The notes under the pieces: generated by a model
What the model was told of the DNA's origin: nothing
The model's database searches: none
Seen by the model: only the letters and a program-made list of their open reading frames with translations
Assembly: GCA_963712905.1 (NCBI GenBank)
Contig: CAVQJU010000010.1
Coordinates: forward strand, 248,001-312,000
Source: CAVQJU01 sp963712905
GTDB lineage: Bacteria > Acidobacteriota > Vicinamibacteria > Vicinamibacterales > CAVVIG01
Length of the DNA: 64,000 nucleotides
Reading direction: 5' to 3'
Shown: positions 53,753-64,000 of the stretch, in pieces
Numbering within the stretch: the stretch's first letter is position 1
Layout of the letters: every line of letters starts with the position of its first letter
Made by a program: the position numbers and the translations under genes

Positions 53753-53784
53753 GCGGCTCTTCGGCGCGGCCTCTTCTTTACCCG

Positions 53785-55939
53785 CTACGGGGCGGACCGG
53801 CCCGCCAGCGCCCCGACCACATAGGCGCTCACGTCGCGAATCTGCTCGGGCGTGAACGACGCGCTGAACGGGGGCATGTTGTTGCGGCCCGCGGTCACCG
53901 TCTGGATCGTGGCCGCGAGATCCTTGAGGGCGACGAGCGAAGCGCCGCCGCCGTGTCCGCCGGCGCCGTCGGGGCCGTGGCACACCTCGCACGCCTGCGC
54001 GTAGAGCTGCCGTCCCGCGGCGGCGTCCGCCTGCCGGACGCTACGTTCGTTGGCGGCGGCCGCGGGGGCCGCGGCCACGGCCGCCGCTTGCCGTGAGATC
54101 GGCGTATCCAGCCTGGACCGGCGGGAGCGTCCCGTCGAGAGCGAACAACCAGACGCTGTCACCGCGTGCCGAACCGAGCAGCGCGCTGCCCGCCGAGAAC
54201 GCGAGCACGTACTGCTTGCCCTTGTACTCGAACGTGCTCGCGGGCGCGTGCATGCCGGCGCCGGTCTGAAACTCCCAGAGCTGTTTCCCGCTGGCTGAGT
54301 CCAGCGCCGTGAGGCGCCCGTCGGTACGGCCGACGAACAACAGCCCGCCGCCGGTCGCAAGCGTGCCGCTGTAGCACTGCTCGGGCCACTGATACCGCCA
54401 CGCGATCTTGTTGGTGGTCACGTCGAGCGCCGCGATGATGCCGGTCCGCGCCGTGCGCGTGAACGCCGTCTTGCCGCCGCCAAACGAGACGCCCGGGGTG
54501 GGCGGCACAAACTTCGGATCACCGCCGCCTGTATATCCGCCGATCACCGACGAAGCGCAGACGAACAAGCGCTGCTGTGCCGGATCGTAGGCGCTCGGCG
54601 GCCAGCTGGCGCCACCCCAGATTCCAGGCGCAACAATCGTCGGGTCAGCGCCGACGAACGGTGTGAAGATGCGGCCGTCGTTGACGAGCGTGGAGCCCTC
54701 CGGGGCGATCTCGATGAACTGCGGCACGACCGCATCGCCGCGGGGAAACGGCTGCGTCGCGGCCGTCGCCTGCCGCGGCTCCTGCGGCACCGGCCGTTCG
54801 TCGATGCCGATCAGAGGCTTGCCGGTCTGGCGGTCGAGAATATAGGCCCAGCCGGTCTTCCCGACTTCGGCGATCGCCTTGCGAGTGCGGCCGCCCCTCG
54901 ACGAGCTCGGGGCGGCCCTGAGCTCCGTCGAAGGGCCGCCCATATTCACGTCCATCAGCACGACGGGGTTGACGGCGTCGTAGTCCCAGATGTCGTGATG
55001 CACCTGCTGAAAGTGCCAGCGATATTTTCCCGTCTCGAGCTCGATCGCCAGCATCGATGCCGTGTACAGGTTGTCGCCGGCACGGACGGCGCCGTTGTAG
55101 TTCGGCGAGGCGTTACTGGTCGAGAAGTACACGAGACCGAGCTCGAGATCGACGGCCGGCGTCTGCCACAGCGCCGCGCCGCCGTACTGCCACACATCGC
55201 TGTCCTTCGGCCACGTCTCGTGACCGGGCTCGCCGGGACCAGGAATCGTGAAGAAGGTCCACAACAGACGCCCGTCCTTCGCGTCGTACGCCTTGACGCG
55301 GCTGCGCGTGCCCCGATCACCGCCTGCAAAGCCCATGATCACCCGGCCATTGACGTACAGCGGCGCCGCGGTGATCGAGAACCTGTCCTCCGATCGCTCG
55401 GCCTGAATGGACCACGCGACCTTGCCGGTCGCGCGATCGAGCGCCACGAGCTGGCCGTCGAGCCGGCCGATGAAGACCTTGTCTTCGCTGATCGCGACGC
55501 CCTTGTTGTTCCAGCCGCAGCAGACCGACGGCAGGTCCTCGGGGAGATTCGCCGAGTACTGCCAGACGATCGCGCCGGTATCGATCGACACCGCGAACAC
55601 GTCGTTGGCGCCCGTGCTCACGTACGCGACGCCGCCGTACACGAGCGGCTGCGCGAAGCCCGAGTACTTCGGCGCGGCGCCCGAGCCGCGCAGGCGCGTG
55701 CGCCAGACACCTTTTAGCTGCGCCACGTTGGAGCGGTTGATCGACGTGAGCGGAGAGTAGCGCTGGTTGTAGAGGTTGCCGCCGTTGGTGGGCCAGTCCG
55801 CGGTTGGCGGTGCCGTCAGCCGGGCGCCGAAGCTGTCGTGCTCGTGCGCACTTCCACCGCGGGGCGCTTGTGCGTGGCCGGCCACTGCGAGCAGCGCGGC
55901 GGCCGAAGCTGACACGGCTACGTAAAAGAAACGTCGCAT
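53785..55939 (-). CDS. PQQ-dependent dehydrogenase with C-terminal cytochrome c domain, frameshifted
   Basis: A quinoprotein of about 718 residues. Signal peptide (MRRFFYVAVSASAAALLAVA), then an eight-bladed propeller with WPTNGGNLYNQRYSPLTSIN, the vicinal cysteines of SVCCGWNNKG, KYRWHFQQVHHDIWDYDAVN and GTLATGGGLLFVGRTDGRLT. The frame ends early; skipping one base in the G5 run at 54064-54068 joins it to a cytochrome c domain with CEVCHGPDGAG (CxxCH) and the methionine ligand region NNMPPFSASF. It probably oxidises an alcohol or sugar in the periplasm and passes electrons through its own heme. The break is probably a sequence error. Confidence 0.8.
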
Positions 55940-56058
55940 CGTCCCCTCACTCCCTGACTGCGACCACATCTTAAACCTTTGCCCGGACGCAGCCGTCTAA
56001 TCCCATAACCAGGCAAGCCCGCCGGGTAAGTCGACGAGTTGGCGCAAGTGGGGGTTAT

Positions 56059-56169
56059 ATGTTCGAACGATTCAAGCTTTACGATTGGACGTTTTCGGAT
56101 ACGGCCGAGGCAGTCGTCGGTGCCCTGCTGATCATCGCCATCGCCGTGAGCGTATTCGCGCTTGCCTGA
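56059..56169 (+). CDS. 36-residue small membrane protein
   Basis: A short gene: MFERFKLYDWTFSDTAEAVV then GALLIIAIAVSVFALA. A soluble N-terminus is followed by one membrane span. GGGGG lies about five bases before the ATG. It is divergent from the PQQ-cytochrome gene and converges on the second PQQ dehydrogenase, so a role as a small subunit of a membrane complex there is possible. Codon use and the clean span argue for a real gene, but there is no known relative. Confidence 0.5.
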   Translation: MFERFKLYDWTFSDTAEAVVGALLIIAIAVSVFALA

Positions 56170-56203
56170 GAAGTCCCAGTAGAGATCTGACGATCACCGC
56201 TGT

Positions 56204-58054
56204 TCACTCCAGCGCAAACGCGTTGACGCCTGTCGTCACGACGACGACGTACTGCTTGCCGTTCGGCGCCATGTAGGTCATGGGGGTCGTGTGGCCCTCC
56301 GATTCGAGCTTGCCCTCCCAGAGCATCTGCCCTGTGCGGGAGTCGAACGCTCGAAAACGCTTGTCGATCGTGCCGGCGATGAACACGAGCCCGCCCGCCG
56401 TCACGATGGGACCTCCCTGCCCGAACGCTCCGGTGTTCTTGAGGCCTTTCGCTTCGAGCTCGTCGCTCGTGCCCAGCGGAACCTTCCAGGCGATGTCGCC
56501 GGTGTTGGCGTTGACCGCGATCAGGTGCGCCCATGGCGGCGGCTGGCACGGCAGGCTGGTCGCAGGATTCCAGAAGCGGGCGTTCACCGTGCCGCGGCCG
56601 AGCGGGCTGAAACGCCGGTAGGCCACCTGGTCCCCGTCCGGCGTCTTGTCCATGCGGCCCATGCCGCCGACGTCGCGCGAGTTCACGAAGACGTAACCCA
56701 TCGCCGGGTCGATCGCCACGCCGCCGAAATTCGGCCCGCCCTGCTGCCCCGGAAACAGGATCCGGAATTCCTTGCTGCTGTACGGCGTGTAGGGACCGAG
56801 ATTGTGAATGCCGCCTATCTGCTCCACCAGATCCCGGCAGAACTTCTCGTGCGTGGGTTCGCCGGTGAAGATCTCGTCCGGCTTGATGCTGAGGCGCGAC
56901 AGCGGCGGCGGCTTCACGGGAAACGGCTGTGTCGGCCAGGTCTCCTCGCCGGGAATATCGCTCCTGGGAACCGGCCGCTCCTCGACCGGATAAATCGGCT
57001 TGCCGGTCTCGCGCTCGAGAAAGAACATCATCCCCGACTTTGCCACGGTGACGACGGCGGGGATTCTCCTGCCGTCGCGGACGACGTCCATCAGCGCGGG
57101 GGTCGCGGCGTTGTCGTAGTCCCACACGTCGTGGTGGGTCAGCTGAAAGTGCCAGCGCACCTTGCCGGTGCGGGCATCGAGCGCGACGACCGACGAGGAA
57201 TACAAGTTCTGCTGCGCGCGATGGCCGCCGTAGTACTGCGACGCGGGCTGGCCGATCGGCAGGAAGATCAATCCCCGCTCCGCATCGACCGAGCCGAAGC
57301 CCCAGTTCGCGGGCGAGCCCGCCGTCACGTAGTAATCCTTCGGCCAGGTTTCCGCTCCCGGTTCGCCCGGGTGCGGAATCGTGTGAAAGGTCCAGACCAG
57401 CTTGCCGGTTCGGATGTCCCAGGCGCGGACGTCCATGGCCGGGCCCTCGGGGTTCTCCTCCTGCCCCTGCGCGCCGGTGACGATCAGGTTCCGGTAGATG
57501 ATCCCGGGCGAGGCCATTAAGTACGGCATCTTCGGGAACTTGTCGGCGACGCCGGCGCGCAGGTCGATCGCTCCCTGGTCGCCGAAGGCGGGAACCGGCT
57601 TTCCCGTGGCCGCGTCGAGCGCGAGCAGACGGCCATCGGTTGTGCCGGCGAGAATTCGCGGGGCCAGCCGGCCGTCGCCGGCCCAGTACGACACACCGCG
57701 GTTCGGGGCGCCGCCCTTGTCGAGCTCGTGCTTCCAGATCTCCCGCCCCGTCGCCGGGTCCAGCGCGACGATCGTCCGCCGGGCAGTGGACGTATAGAGA
57801 ACGCCGCGCACGAAAATCGGAACGGCCTGGCTCCGACCGACTGAGCTCAAGGCCACGCCCGCGTCCGCCACACCGTACTGCCAGGCAAGCTTCAGCTTCG
57901 AAACGTTCGTCGTGCTGATCTGGGTGAGCGGCGAGTACCGCCGGCCCGCGGCGCCTCCGCTGTACGTGTCCCACCCGCCCGGACCGGGCGCGCTCTGGGC
58001 GTAGAGGATCGCCGACGCAAGGCACAAGAAGAGAGCGGCCTTCACTTCCCTCAT
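56204..58054 (-). CDS. PQQ-dependent dehydrogenase, cytochrome-less
   Basis: A 616-residue periplasmic quinoprotein with signal peptide MREVKAALFLCLASAILYAQ. Propeller blades include GGWDTYSGGAAGRRYSPLTQ, TIVALDPATGREIWKHEL, VRWHFQLTHHDVWDYDNAAT and VTAGGLVFIAGTIDKRFRAF. It lacks the vicinal cysteine pair and the heme domain found in its neighbour, so its electron acceptor must differ. GGGGAG six bases before the ATG fixes the start; an extra 110 residues upstream are rejected. The substrate is probably a sugar or alcohol. Confidence 0.83.
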   Translation of the reverse strand: MREVKAALFLCLASAILYAQSAPGPGGWDTYSGGAAGRRYSPLTQISTTNVSKLKLAWQYGVADAGVALSSVGRSQAVPIFVRGVLYTSTARRTIVALDPATGREIWKHELDKGGAPNRGVSYWAGDGRLAPRILAGTTDGRLLALDAATGKPVPAFGDQGAIDLRAGVADKFPKMPYLMASPGIIYRNLIVTGAQGQEENPEGPAMDVRAWDIRTGKLVWTFHTIPHPGEPGAETWPKDYYVTAGSPANWGFGSVDAERGLIFLPIGQPASQYYGGHRAQQNLYSSSVVALDARTGKVRWHFQLTHHDVWDYDNAATPALMDVVRDGRRIPAVVTVAKSGMMFFLERETGKPIYPVEERPVPRSDIPGEETWPTQPFPVKPPPLSRLSIKPDEIFTGEPTHEKFCRDLVEQIGGIHNLGPYTPYSSKEFRILFPGQQGGPNFGGVAIDPAMGYVFVNSRDVGGMGRMDKTPDGDQVAYRRFSPLGRGTVNARFWNPATSLPCQPPPWAHLIAVNANTGDIAWKVPLGTSDELEAKGLKNTGAFGQGGPIVTAGGLVFIAGTIDKRFRAFDSRTGQMLWEGKLESEGHTTPMTYMAPNGKQYVVVVTTGVNAFALE

Positions 58055-58110
58055 CAAAGACTCCCCGGATGGTGCGTATCTTACGTCACACAAGCTCGTC
58101 GTTTTCGTTC

Positions 58111-58138
58111 TTGCATCGCCACTCGAGGCGCGTATAGT
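58111..58138 (+). promoter_or_regulatory. Receptor B promoter
   Basis: TTGCAT (58111-58116), 16 bases, TATAGT (58133-58138). The flanks match those of the receptor C promoter (TTTTCGTT before the -35, GGCGCG before the -10), so the two are duplicated along with the genes. Confidence 0.6.
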
Positions 58139-58202
58139 GAGCGGGATTGTCCGTTTATCGTCACTGAACAGCAGTTCTCGAACGTCGAGGAGGAACAGCA
58201 TC

Positions 58203-61200
58203 ATGCTCAGATGTCTCAGAGCGGTCCTCGTCTCGCTGGCGCTCGCGGCGGTTCCCAGTATCGCCTTCGCCCAGGCTTCCATCGTCGGCACGGTCAAGGA
58301 CGCCTCTGGCGCCGTCCTGCCCGGCGTGACGGTCGAGGCGTCGAGTCCGGCGCTGATCGAGAAGACGCGCTCGGTCGTCAGCAATGGGGTCGGCCAGTAC
58401 TCGATTGAAAACCTGAGGCCGGGAACCTACACGGTCACGTTCTCGCTGACCGGATTCAGCTCCGTCAAGCGCGAAGGGATCGAGCTGGCTGGCAGCTTCA
58501 CGGCGACCGTGAACTCCGACATGAGAGTTGGAGCGGTGTCGGAAACGGTCACGGTCAGCGGCGAAGCGCCCGTGGTTGATGTGACGAGCTCGCGCAGTCA
58601 GGAGACGATCAGCGGCAGTACGGTCAACGCCATCCCGACGTCCCGGAATTATGGCGGCCTCATTGCGCTCGTCCCATCCATCAACGTTCAGGGCAACGAC
58701 ATCGGCGGCTCTCAGGGCGCCATCTTCAATGTGTTCCAGGTCCACGGCGGGCGCCGGAACGAAGGGCAGGTCCAGGTCGATGGCATGAGCGCCGGCTACC
58801 AGGGCATGGGCGTGTCGTCCTACGTCACCGAGGTCGGCAATGCGCAGGAAGTCGTGTTCTCTCTGTCGGGTGGGCTTGGCGAGGCGAACACCGGCGGCCC
58901 GCAGATGAACATCATCGGCAAGCAGGGCGGGAACAAGTATGCCGGAACCTTCTTCATCAACGGCACGGGCAGCGCATTCCAGGGCACGAACCTGACGCCG
59001 GAGCTGCAGGCCAAGGGCCTGACCACGGCGCAATCCCTGGCGAAGGCGTGGGACGTCAACCCCGCATTTGGCGGCCCGATTATCCGCGACAAGCTGTGGT
59101 TCTTCGGCACGTTCCGCTATCAGTCCAACGACCAGAATGTCGCCAGCATGTGGGTCAACCTGAATGCCGGCGACCCAACCAAGTGGACGTATCTCCCCGC
59201 CGATGGCCAGAACGGCCGGCCACTCGAAGTACCGATCGACGATGGCAGGTGGAAGAACGGCTCTCTGCGGCTGACATGGCAGGCGACACCGAGAAACAAG
59301 ATCAACTTCTTCACGGACTACCAGCGGATTTGCCAGCACTGCATCCAGGGTGGCTCGAGTTCCGGACTCACGTTCGCCGGGACGATTGCCACACCCGAAG
59401 CGCTGCAGCGGGTTGAAAATCGCCCGAACTCGATGACCCAGATCGCCTGGACATCGCCGGTCACATCCAAGCTGCTGCTCGAAGGCAGCGCTCAGCTGGG
59501 GCCCTACTTCTGGTGGGGAGGAACCCAGAAGAATTCATACGATACGACGATGATTCCCGTGCAGGACGATGGCGGCATCATCCCGGGACTCAACTACCGG
59601 TCCAGCAACTGGGCCGATCACACCGGTTTCACGAACATCCTCCAGGGATCCGCGTCGTACATCACGGGCTCGCACTCGGCGAAGTTCGGCATCCGCTACC
59701 ACGCCAACGACTCGACGTTTCCGAAAAACTACTACAACGACTCCCTGCTCAAGTACAACTTCCAGAGCGGCGTTCCTTACCAGCTGACGATGTACGCCGA
59801 TCAGGCATCGAGCCAGCAGCAGCATCAGGGCATGTTCTCGATGTATGCACAGGATCGATGGACGGTTGGCCGCCTCACGTTCCAGGGCGGCCTTCGCTTC
59901 GAACGTCTCGCCGACCACTTCGATGAGCAGCGGATGGGACCGAACCGCTTCCTGCCCGCCGCCGTCGTGTTCCCCGCCCAGGACGGCCCCCTCAATCAGA
60001 AGGACCTGCAGCCGAGGTTCGGCGCGGCCTACGATGTGTTCGGCAACGGGAAGACGGCCGTGAAGTTCTTCATGGGCGAGTACGTCACGACGACGAACAC
60101 CGTCAACGAGTGGCTGAGCTACAGCCCGGCAGGAATCGGGCACTTTACGTCGAGCACCACGAGAACCTGGATCGATGCCAACGGCGACTTCGTGGCCAAC
60201 TGCAACCTTCTGAACACGGTTGCCAACGGTGAATGCGGCCCGATGGCGAGCCCGACATTTGGGACGACCAACTCGCCAACCACGGTCGATCCGGACACCA
60301 CGTCCGGCTGGAACAAGAGGGAGCACAGTTGGGACTTGTCGCTCGCCCTCTCGCAGCAGATCGCCCCGCGGGTGTCGATCGACGTGAGCTACAACCGCCG
60401 GAGCTGGGGCAACCTGCAGTCGACAGTCAACCGCAACCTGACGCCAGCCGACTTCGATTCGTTCACGTACAAGGTGCCGACTGATCCAAAGCTGGCGAGC
60501 AGCGGCCAGACGCTGACGTACGTGGACCTGAAGCCGGCCAAGTTCGGGGCGATCGATAACTACCTCACCTTTTCCAACAAGGTCGGCGGCGCGTACAACA
60601 CTTACAACGGCGTCGACTTTGCCGTGAACGCGCGCCTGCGCGACGTAACGTTACAGGGCGGGTTCAGCACCGGGAACGTCATCGAAGATACCTGCGGAGT
60701 GGCGAAAGCGCATCCCGAGGTCAACATTTTCCAGGCCTGGGGCGGCACGCTCTCGTTCTTTGATGCGTTCCAGCCTGGCCTCTGGCAGTGGCCGGTGGCC
60801 TATTGCCACCGTGAGTCGGGATTTCAAACGAACGTCAAGGGCCTGGCGAGCTACACCATGCCGAAGGTCGACGTCGTCATCAGCGGGACGTTCCACAGCC
60901 TCCCGTACCGGGGAGCAACTTCCCGAGCGTGACGAGCCAGAGCCTGATTGCGCAGACGTTCGTGTTGTTCGCCGATACGAGTCTCGGGCGATTCTTCGCC
61001 AACGGCTCTCCGGTCGCGCCCCTGCAGCTGGTCCAGCCCGGCGCGGTCTACGGCGATCGCCTCAACGGCGTGGATCTGCGGTTCGGCAAGAATCTGCGAT
61101 ACGGACGGACGCGCACGCTGGTTGCGCTCGACATCTTCAACCTGTTCAACAACAACGCGGTGGACGTGTACCAGCAGAACTACGGGACGGCGTATCTCAA

Positions 61201-61258
61201 TCCGTTGTCGATCACGCAAGCGCGGTTCTTCAAGATCGGCGTGCAGGTCGATTTCTGA
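58203..61258 (+). CDS. TonB-dependent receptor B, frameshifted
   Basis: An outer-membrane receptor of about 1,018 residues. Signal peptide MLRCLRAVLVSLALAAVPSI, carboxypeptidase-like domain (ASIVGTVKDASGAVLPGVTV), plug (EVVFSLSGGLGEANTGGPQM) and barrel. The frame ends early at a G4 run (60910-60913); adding one G gives LPYRGSNFPSVTSQSL and the last strands to 61258, finishing with phenylalanine (KIGVQVDF), the usual barrel end. AGGAGG precedes the ATG. Receptor C follows in tandem. The break is probably a sequence error. Confidence 0.83.
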
Positions 61259-61283
61259 AGTAGGACAAGACCTGGTCGCTCCG

Positions 61284-61317
61284 CCCGCGCCCGGTGGCAC
61301 ACACCACAGGGCGCGGG
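61284..61317 (+). terminator. Terminator hairpin after receptor B
   Basis: CCCGCGCCC (61284-61292) pairs with GGGCGCGGG (61309-61317), with an inner GGTG/CACC pair. The remainder of the 61259-61599 gap, up to the promoter at 61512, holds nothing I can identify. Confidence 0.65.
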
Positions 61318-61511
61318 TCTCCCACCCGTCCTCGACAATCACCGTGATGCTGATCGTCTTCGATTCGATTCTGGTATGACCGCCATCCGATCCGATCTGA
61401 GAGGACCTCGTCCTTTACGAATCCTTGTGCCCGGACCGCGGACTTGATGACATCTTCTCCAACGGTACGGATATCCCCTCAACCAGCTGAAACACACCGC
61501 CATTTTCGTTG

Positions 61512-61539
61512 TTGCATCGCGTCTGACGGCGCGTATAGT
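61512..61539 (+). promoter_or_regulatory. Receptor C promoter
   Basis: TTGCAT (61512-61517), 16 bases, TATAGT (61534-61539), matching the receptor B promoter in both boxes, in spacing and in much of the flanking sequence. Confidence 0.6.
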
Positions 61540-61599
61540 GGCGAACTGTCGTTCAGTGCCGCTGCACGACGCCGAATGTCACAGCCGTGGAGGGACAAC

Positions 61600-64000
61600 A
61601 TGGTCAAGTGTGTGAGAGCGATCCTCATCCTGGTGTCGCTCGTGGTCATTCCCAGTGTCGCCTACGCTCAGGCGTCCATCGTGGGCACCGTCAAGGACGC
61701 CTCGGGCGCCGTCTTGCCCGGCGTCACGGTCGAAGCGTCGAGCCCGGCGCTCATCGAGAAGACGCGCTCGGTCGTCACCGGAGGGACCGGTCAGTATTCC
61801 ATCGAGAACCTGAGACCTGGCACATATACGGTGACTTTTACGCTGACCGGGTTCGCCACGGCCAAGCGCGAAGGCATCGAGCTGACCGGCAGCTTCATCG
61901 CGTCGGTGAACGCCGACCTGAAAGTCGGCGGCGTGGCCGAGACGGTCATCGTCTCCGGCGAGGCGCCCACCGTCGACGTGACGAGCACGCGCAACCAGCA
62001 GGTGTTCAGCGGCCAGACGGTCGCCGAGATTCCTTCGTCCCGGCAGTATTCCGGCTTCACGAATCTCATCCCGGCGATCAACGTCCAGGCCAACGATCTC
62101 GAAGGCTCCAACCCTTCGCTCTATAGCGTGTTCCAGATCCACGGCGGGCGCCGGAACGAAGGGCAGGTCCTCGTTGACGGCATGAACGGCGGCTACCAGG
62201 GTATGGGCGTGTCCGGCTACGTGCCCGAGGTCGGCAACTCGCAGGAAGTGGTGTTCAGCCTGAGCGGCGGCCTCGGCGAGGCGACCACCGGCGGCCCGCA
62301 GATGAACATCATCGGCAAGCAGGGCGGCAACCGGTACGCCGGCAGCTTCTTCATCAGCGGCACGGGCAGCGGGCTCCAGGGCACCAACCTGGATGCGGAA
62401 CAAATGGCCACGGGGCTGACGGCCGTGAACTCGATCAACCAGCTGTGGGACGTCAACCCTTCGATGGGCGGCCCGATCGTCCGCGACAAGCTGTGGTTCT
62501 TCGGCACGTTCCGCTACCAGAACAGCCGGCAGAATGTCGCCAGCATGTGGGTCAACAAGAACGCCGGCAATCCCAACGCGTGGACATACGCCCCGGATTT
62601 CTCCCAGCAGGCGATCGGCGACGGCACGTGGAAGAACGGGTCGGCGCGGCTGACCTGGCAGGCGACGCCGCGCAACAAGATCAACGCCTGGACGAGCGTC
62701 CAGTACTCGTTGCATCAACTGCATCGTCGGCGGCGACGGTACGGGGCTTGGCTTCGGGGCGATGAAGAGCTCGCCCGAGGGCACGCAGACTAACGAAAAC
62801 CACCCGAGCAGGCTGACTCAGCTGGCCTGGACCTCGCCCGTCACCTCGCGCCTGCTGCTCGAGGCCAACGCCCAGCTGGGGGCCTATTTCTGGTGGGGCA
62901 GCCGTCAGAAGGATGCCTTCGATTCGACGTTGATCCCCGTGCAGGAGAATGGCGGCGCCTATCCGGGCATCAATTACCGCGGGGCCAACTGGTCCGATCA
63001 CACCGGGTTTACCAACATCGTCCAGGGGTCCGCGTCGTACGTGACCGGATCACACGCCGCGAAGTTCGGCTTCCGCTTGCACTACAACGACTCGACCTTC
63101 CCGACAAACTTCTACAACGACTCGCAGCTCAAGTACTTCTTCCAGGACGGCGTCCCCAACCAGGTGACGGTGTACGCCGACGCGAACTCGCACCAGGAAC
63201 AGAAGCAGAGCATGGTCGCGTTGTATGCGCAGGATCGCTGGACGCTCGGGCGCTTGACGGTGCAGGCCGGACTCCGCTTCGAGCACCTCGGCGACTACTT
63301 CCCCGCGCAGCAGATGGGGCCAAACATGTTCCTGCCCACCGCCGTCTGTTTCCCGGCCCAGGACGGCCCGCTCAAGCAGAAGGACCTGATGCCGCGCTTC
63401 GGCGCGGCCTACGACGTCTTCGGCAACGGGAAGACGGCCGTGAAGTTCTTCATGGGCCGGTACGTGACGACGTTCAACACCGTCGACGAGTGGGCGAACT
63501 ACAGCCCGGCCGGAATCGGGCATTTTGTCAGCTCGGACGCGCAGAGAGCATGGACCGATGCAAACCACAACTACGTGGTCGACTGCAACCTGCTGAGCTC
63601 GGCCGCTAACGGCGAGTGCGGCCCGGGGAATCCGTTCTTCGGGAAACAGGTCTCTCCGCTGACGGTCGACCCGGCAACCACGGACGGCTGGAACGCACGC
63701 GAGTACAGCTGGGATCTGACGGCGGGCGTGACGCAGCAGGTCGCGCCGAGAGTCTCGATCCAGCTCGACTACATCCGGCGGAGCTGGGGCAACCTGCCGG
63801 CCACGATCAACCGCGCGTGGACGCCGGCCGACTTCGATCCGTTCGTGTACAACGTGCCGAAGGATCCGAAGCTGCCGGGCGGCGGCGGGTACGCGTTGAC
63901 GTTCTACGACGTGAAACCCGCGAAGTTCCAGTCAATCGACAACTACCTGACGTTCGCCGACAGCGTCGGCGGCGCCGCCAACACGTTCAACGGTGTCGAC
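61600..64000 (+). CDS. TonB-dependent receptor C, frameshifted and cut by the window edge
   Basis: A tandem paralogue of receptor B. Signal peptide (VRAILILVSLVVIPSVAYAQ), then ASIVGTVKDASGAVLPGVTV, plug (GGLGEATTGGPQMNIIGKQG) and barrel. The frame breaks at 62710-62711; removing one T gives QYSCINCIVGGDGTGLGFGA and the barrel continues (AQDRWTLGRLTVQAGLRFEH, FGAAYDVFGNGKTAVKFFMG) past the end. Much of the N-terminus is nearly identical to receptor B. GGAGG seven bases before the ATG sets the start. The break is probably a sequence error. Confidence 0.83.

Overview
This is a high-GC window whose gene content points to an Acidobacteriota chromosome, probably of the Vicinamibacteria type. The basis is the combination of a PadR-linked ADOP-type ABC permease, long TonB-dependent receptors with a carboxypeptidase-like N-terminal domain, PQQ dehydrogenases and a B12 radical SAM pair. 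The taxonomic call is inference. No rRNA, tRNA, CRISPR array, prophage or insertion sequence was seen.

Layout. 1-6.8 kb: a broken lamin-tail protein, then a minus-strand polyamine operon (homospermidine synthase, ArgA-type acetylglutamate synthase, second homospermidine synthase, ornithine decarboxylase). 6.9-12.2 kb: small secreted proteins and a PadR/ABC-permease pair. 12.2-19.2 kb: minus-strand groES-groEL with satellites, a lipoprotein and small membrane proteins; three start codons here share an identical promoter architecture. 19.3-24.3 kb: Crp/Fnr regulator, degenerate receiver, a Crp-radical SAM fusion, AmpG. 24.4-30.5 kb: beta-propeller lipoprotein, ispH, a membrane protein, an alpha/beta hydrolase and a cNMP-DUF1003 protein. 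30.9-38.5 kb: DUF6178 and a stress block (dps, hydrolase, marR, divergent lon) followed by a Na+/H+ antiporter. 39.3-43.8 kb: an ECF sigma / anti-sigma-like / exported protein / TPR-CHAT protease operon, the best candidate for an undescribed system. 43.8-49.1 kb: HExxH secreted protein, atypical kinase, BlaI-M56 pair, second radical SAM protein. 49.2-64 kb: three TonB-dependent receptors, an ArsR-SRPBCC-DinB operon, two PQQ dehydrogenases and a 36-residue membrane protein.

Two themes cross the window. First, several promoters place the -10 hexamer only 6-10 nt before the start codon with no Shine-Dalgarno sequence, so leaderless transcripts are predicted; palindromic operators lie over or just upstream of these promoters (padR, ispH, lon/marR, arsR and a Crp-like trio). 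Second, six genes are each interrupted by exactly one base, mostly at a short homopolymer. That pattern suggests sequencing error rather than decay, so these genes are annotated as single loci.
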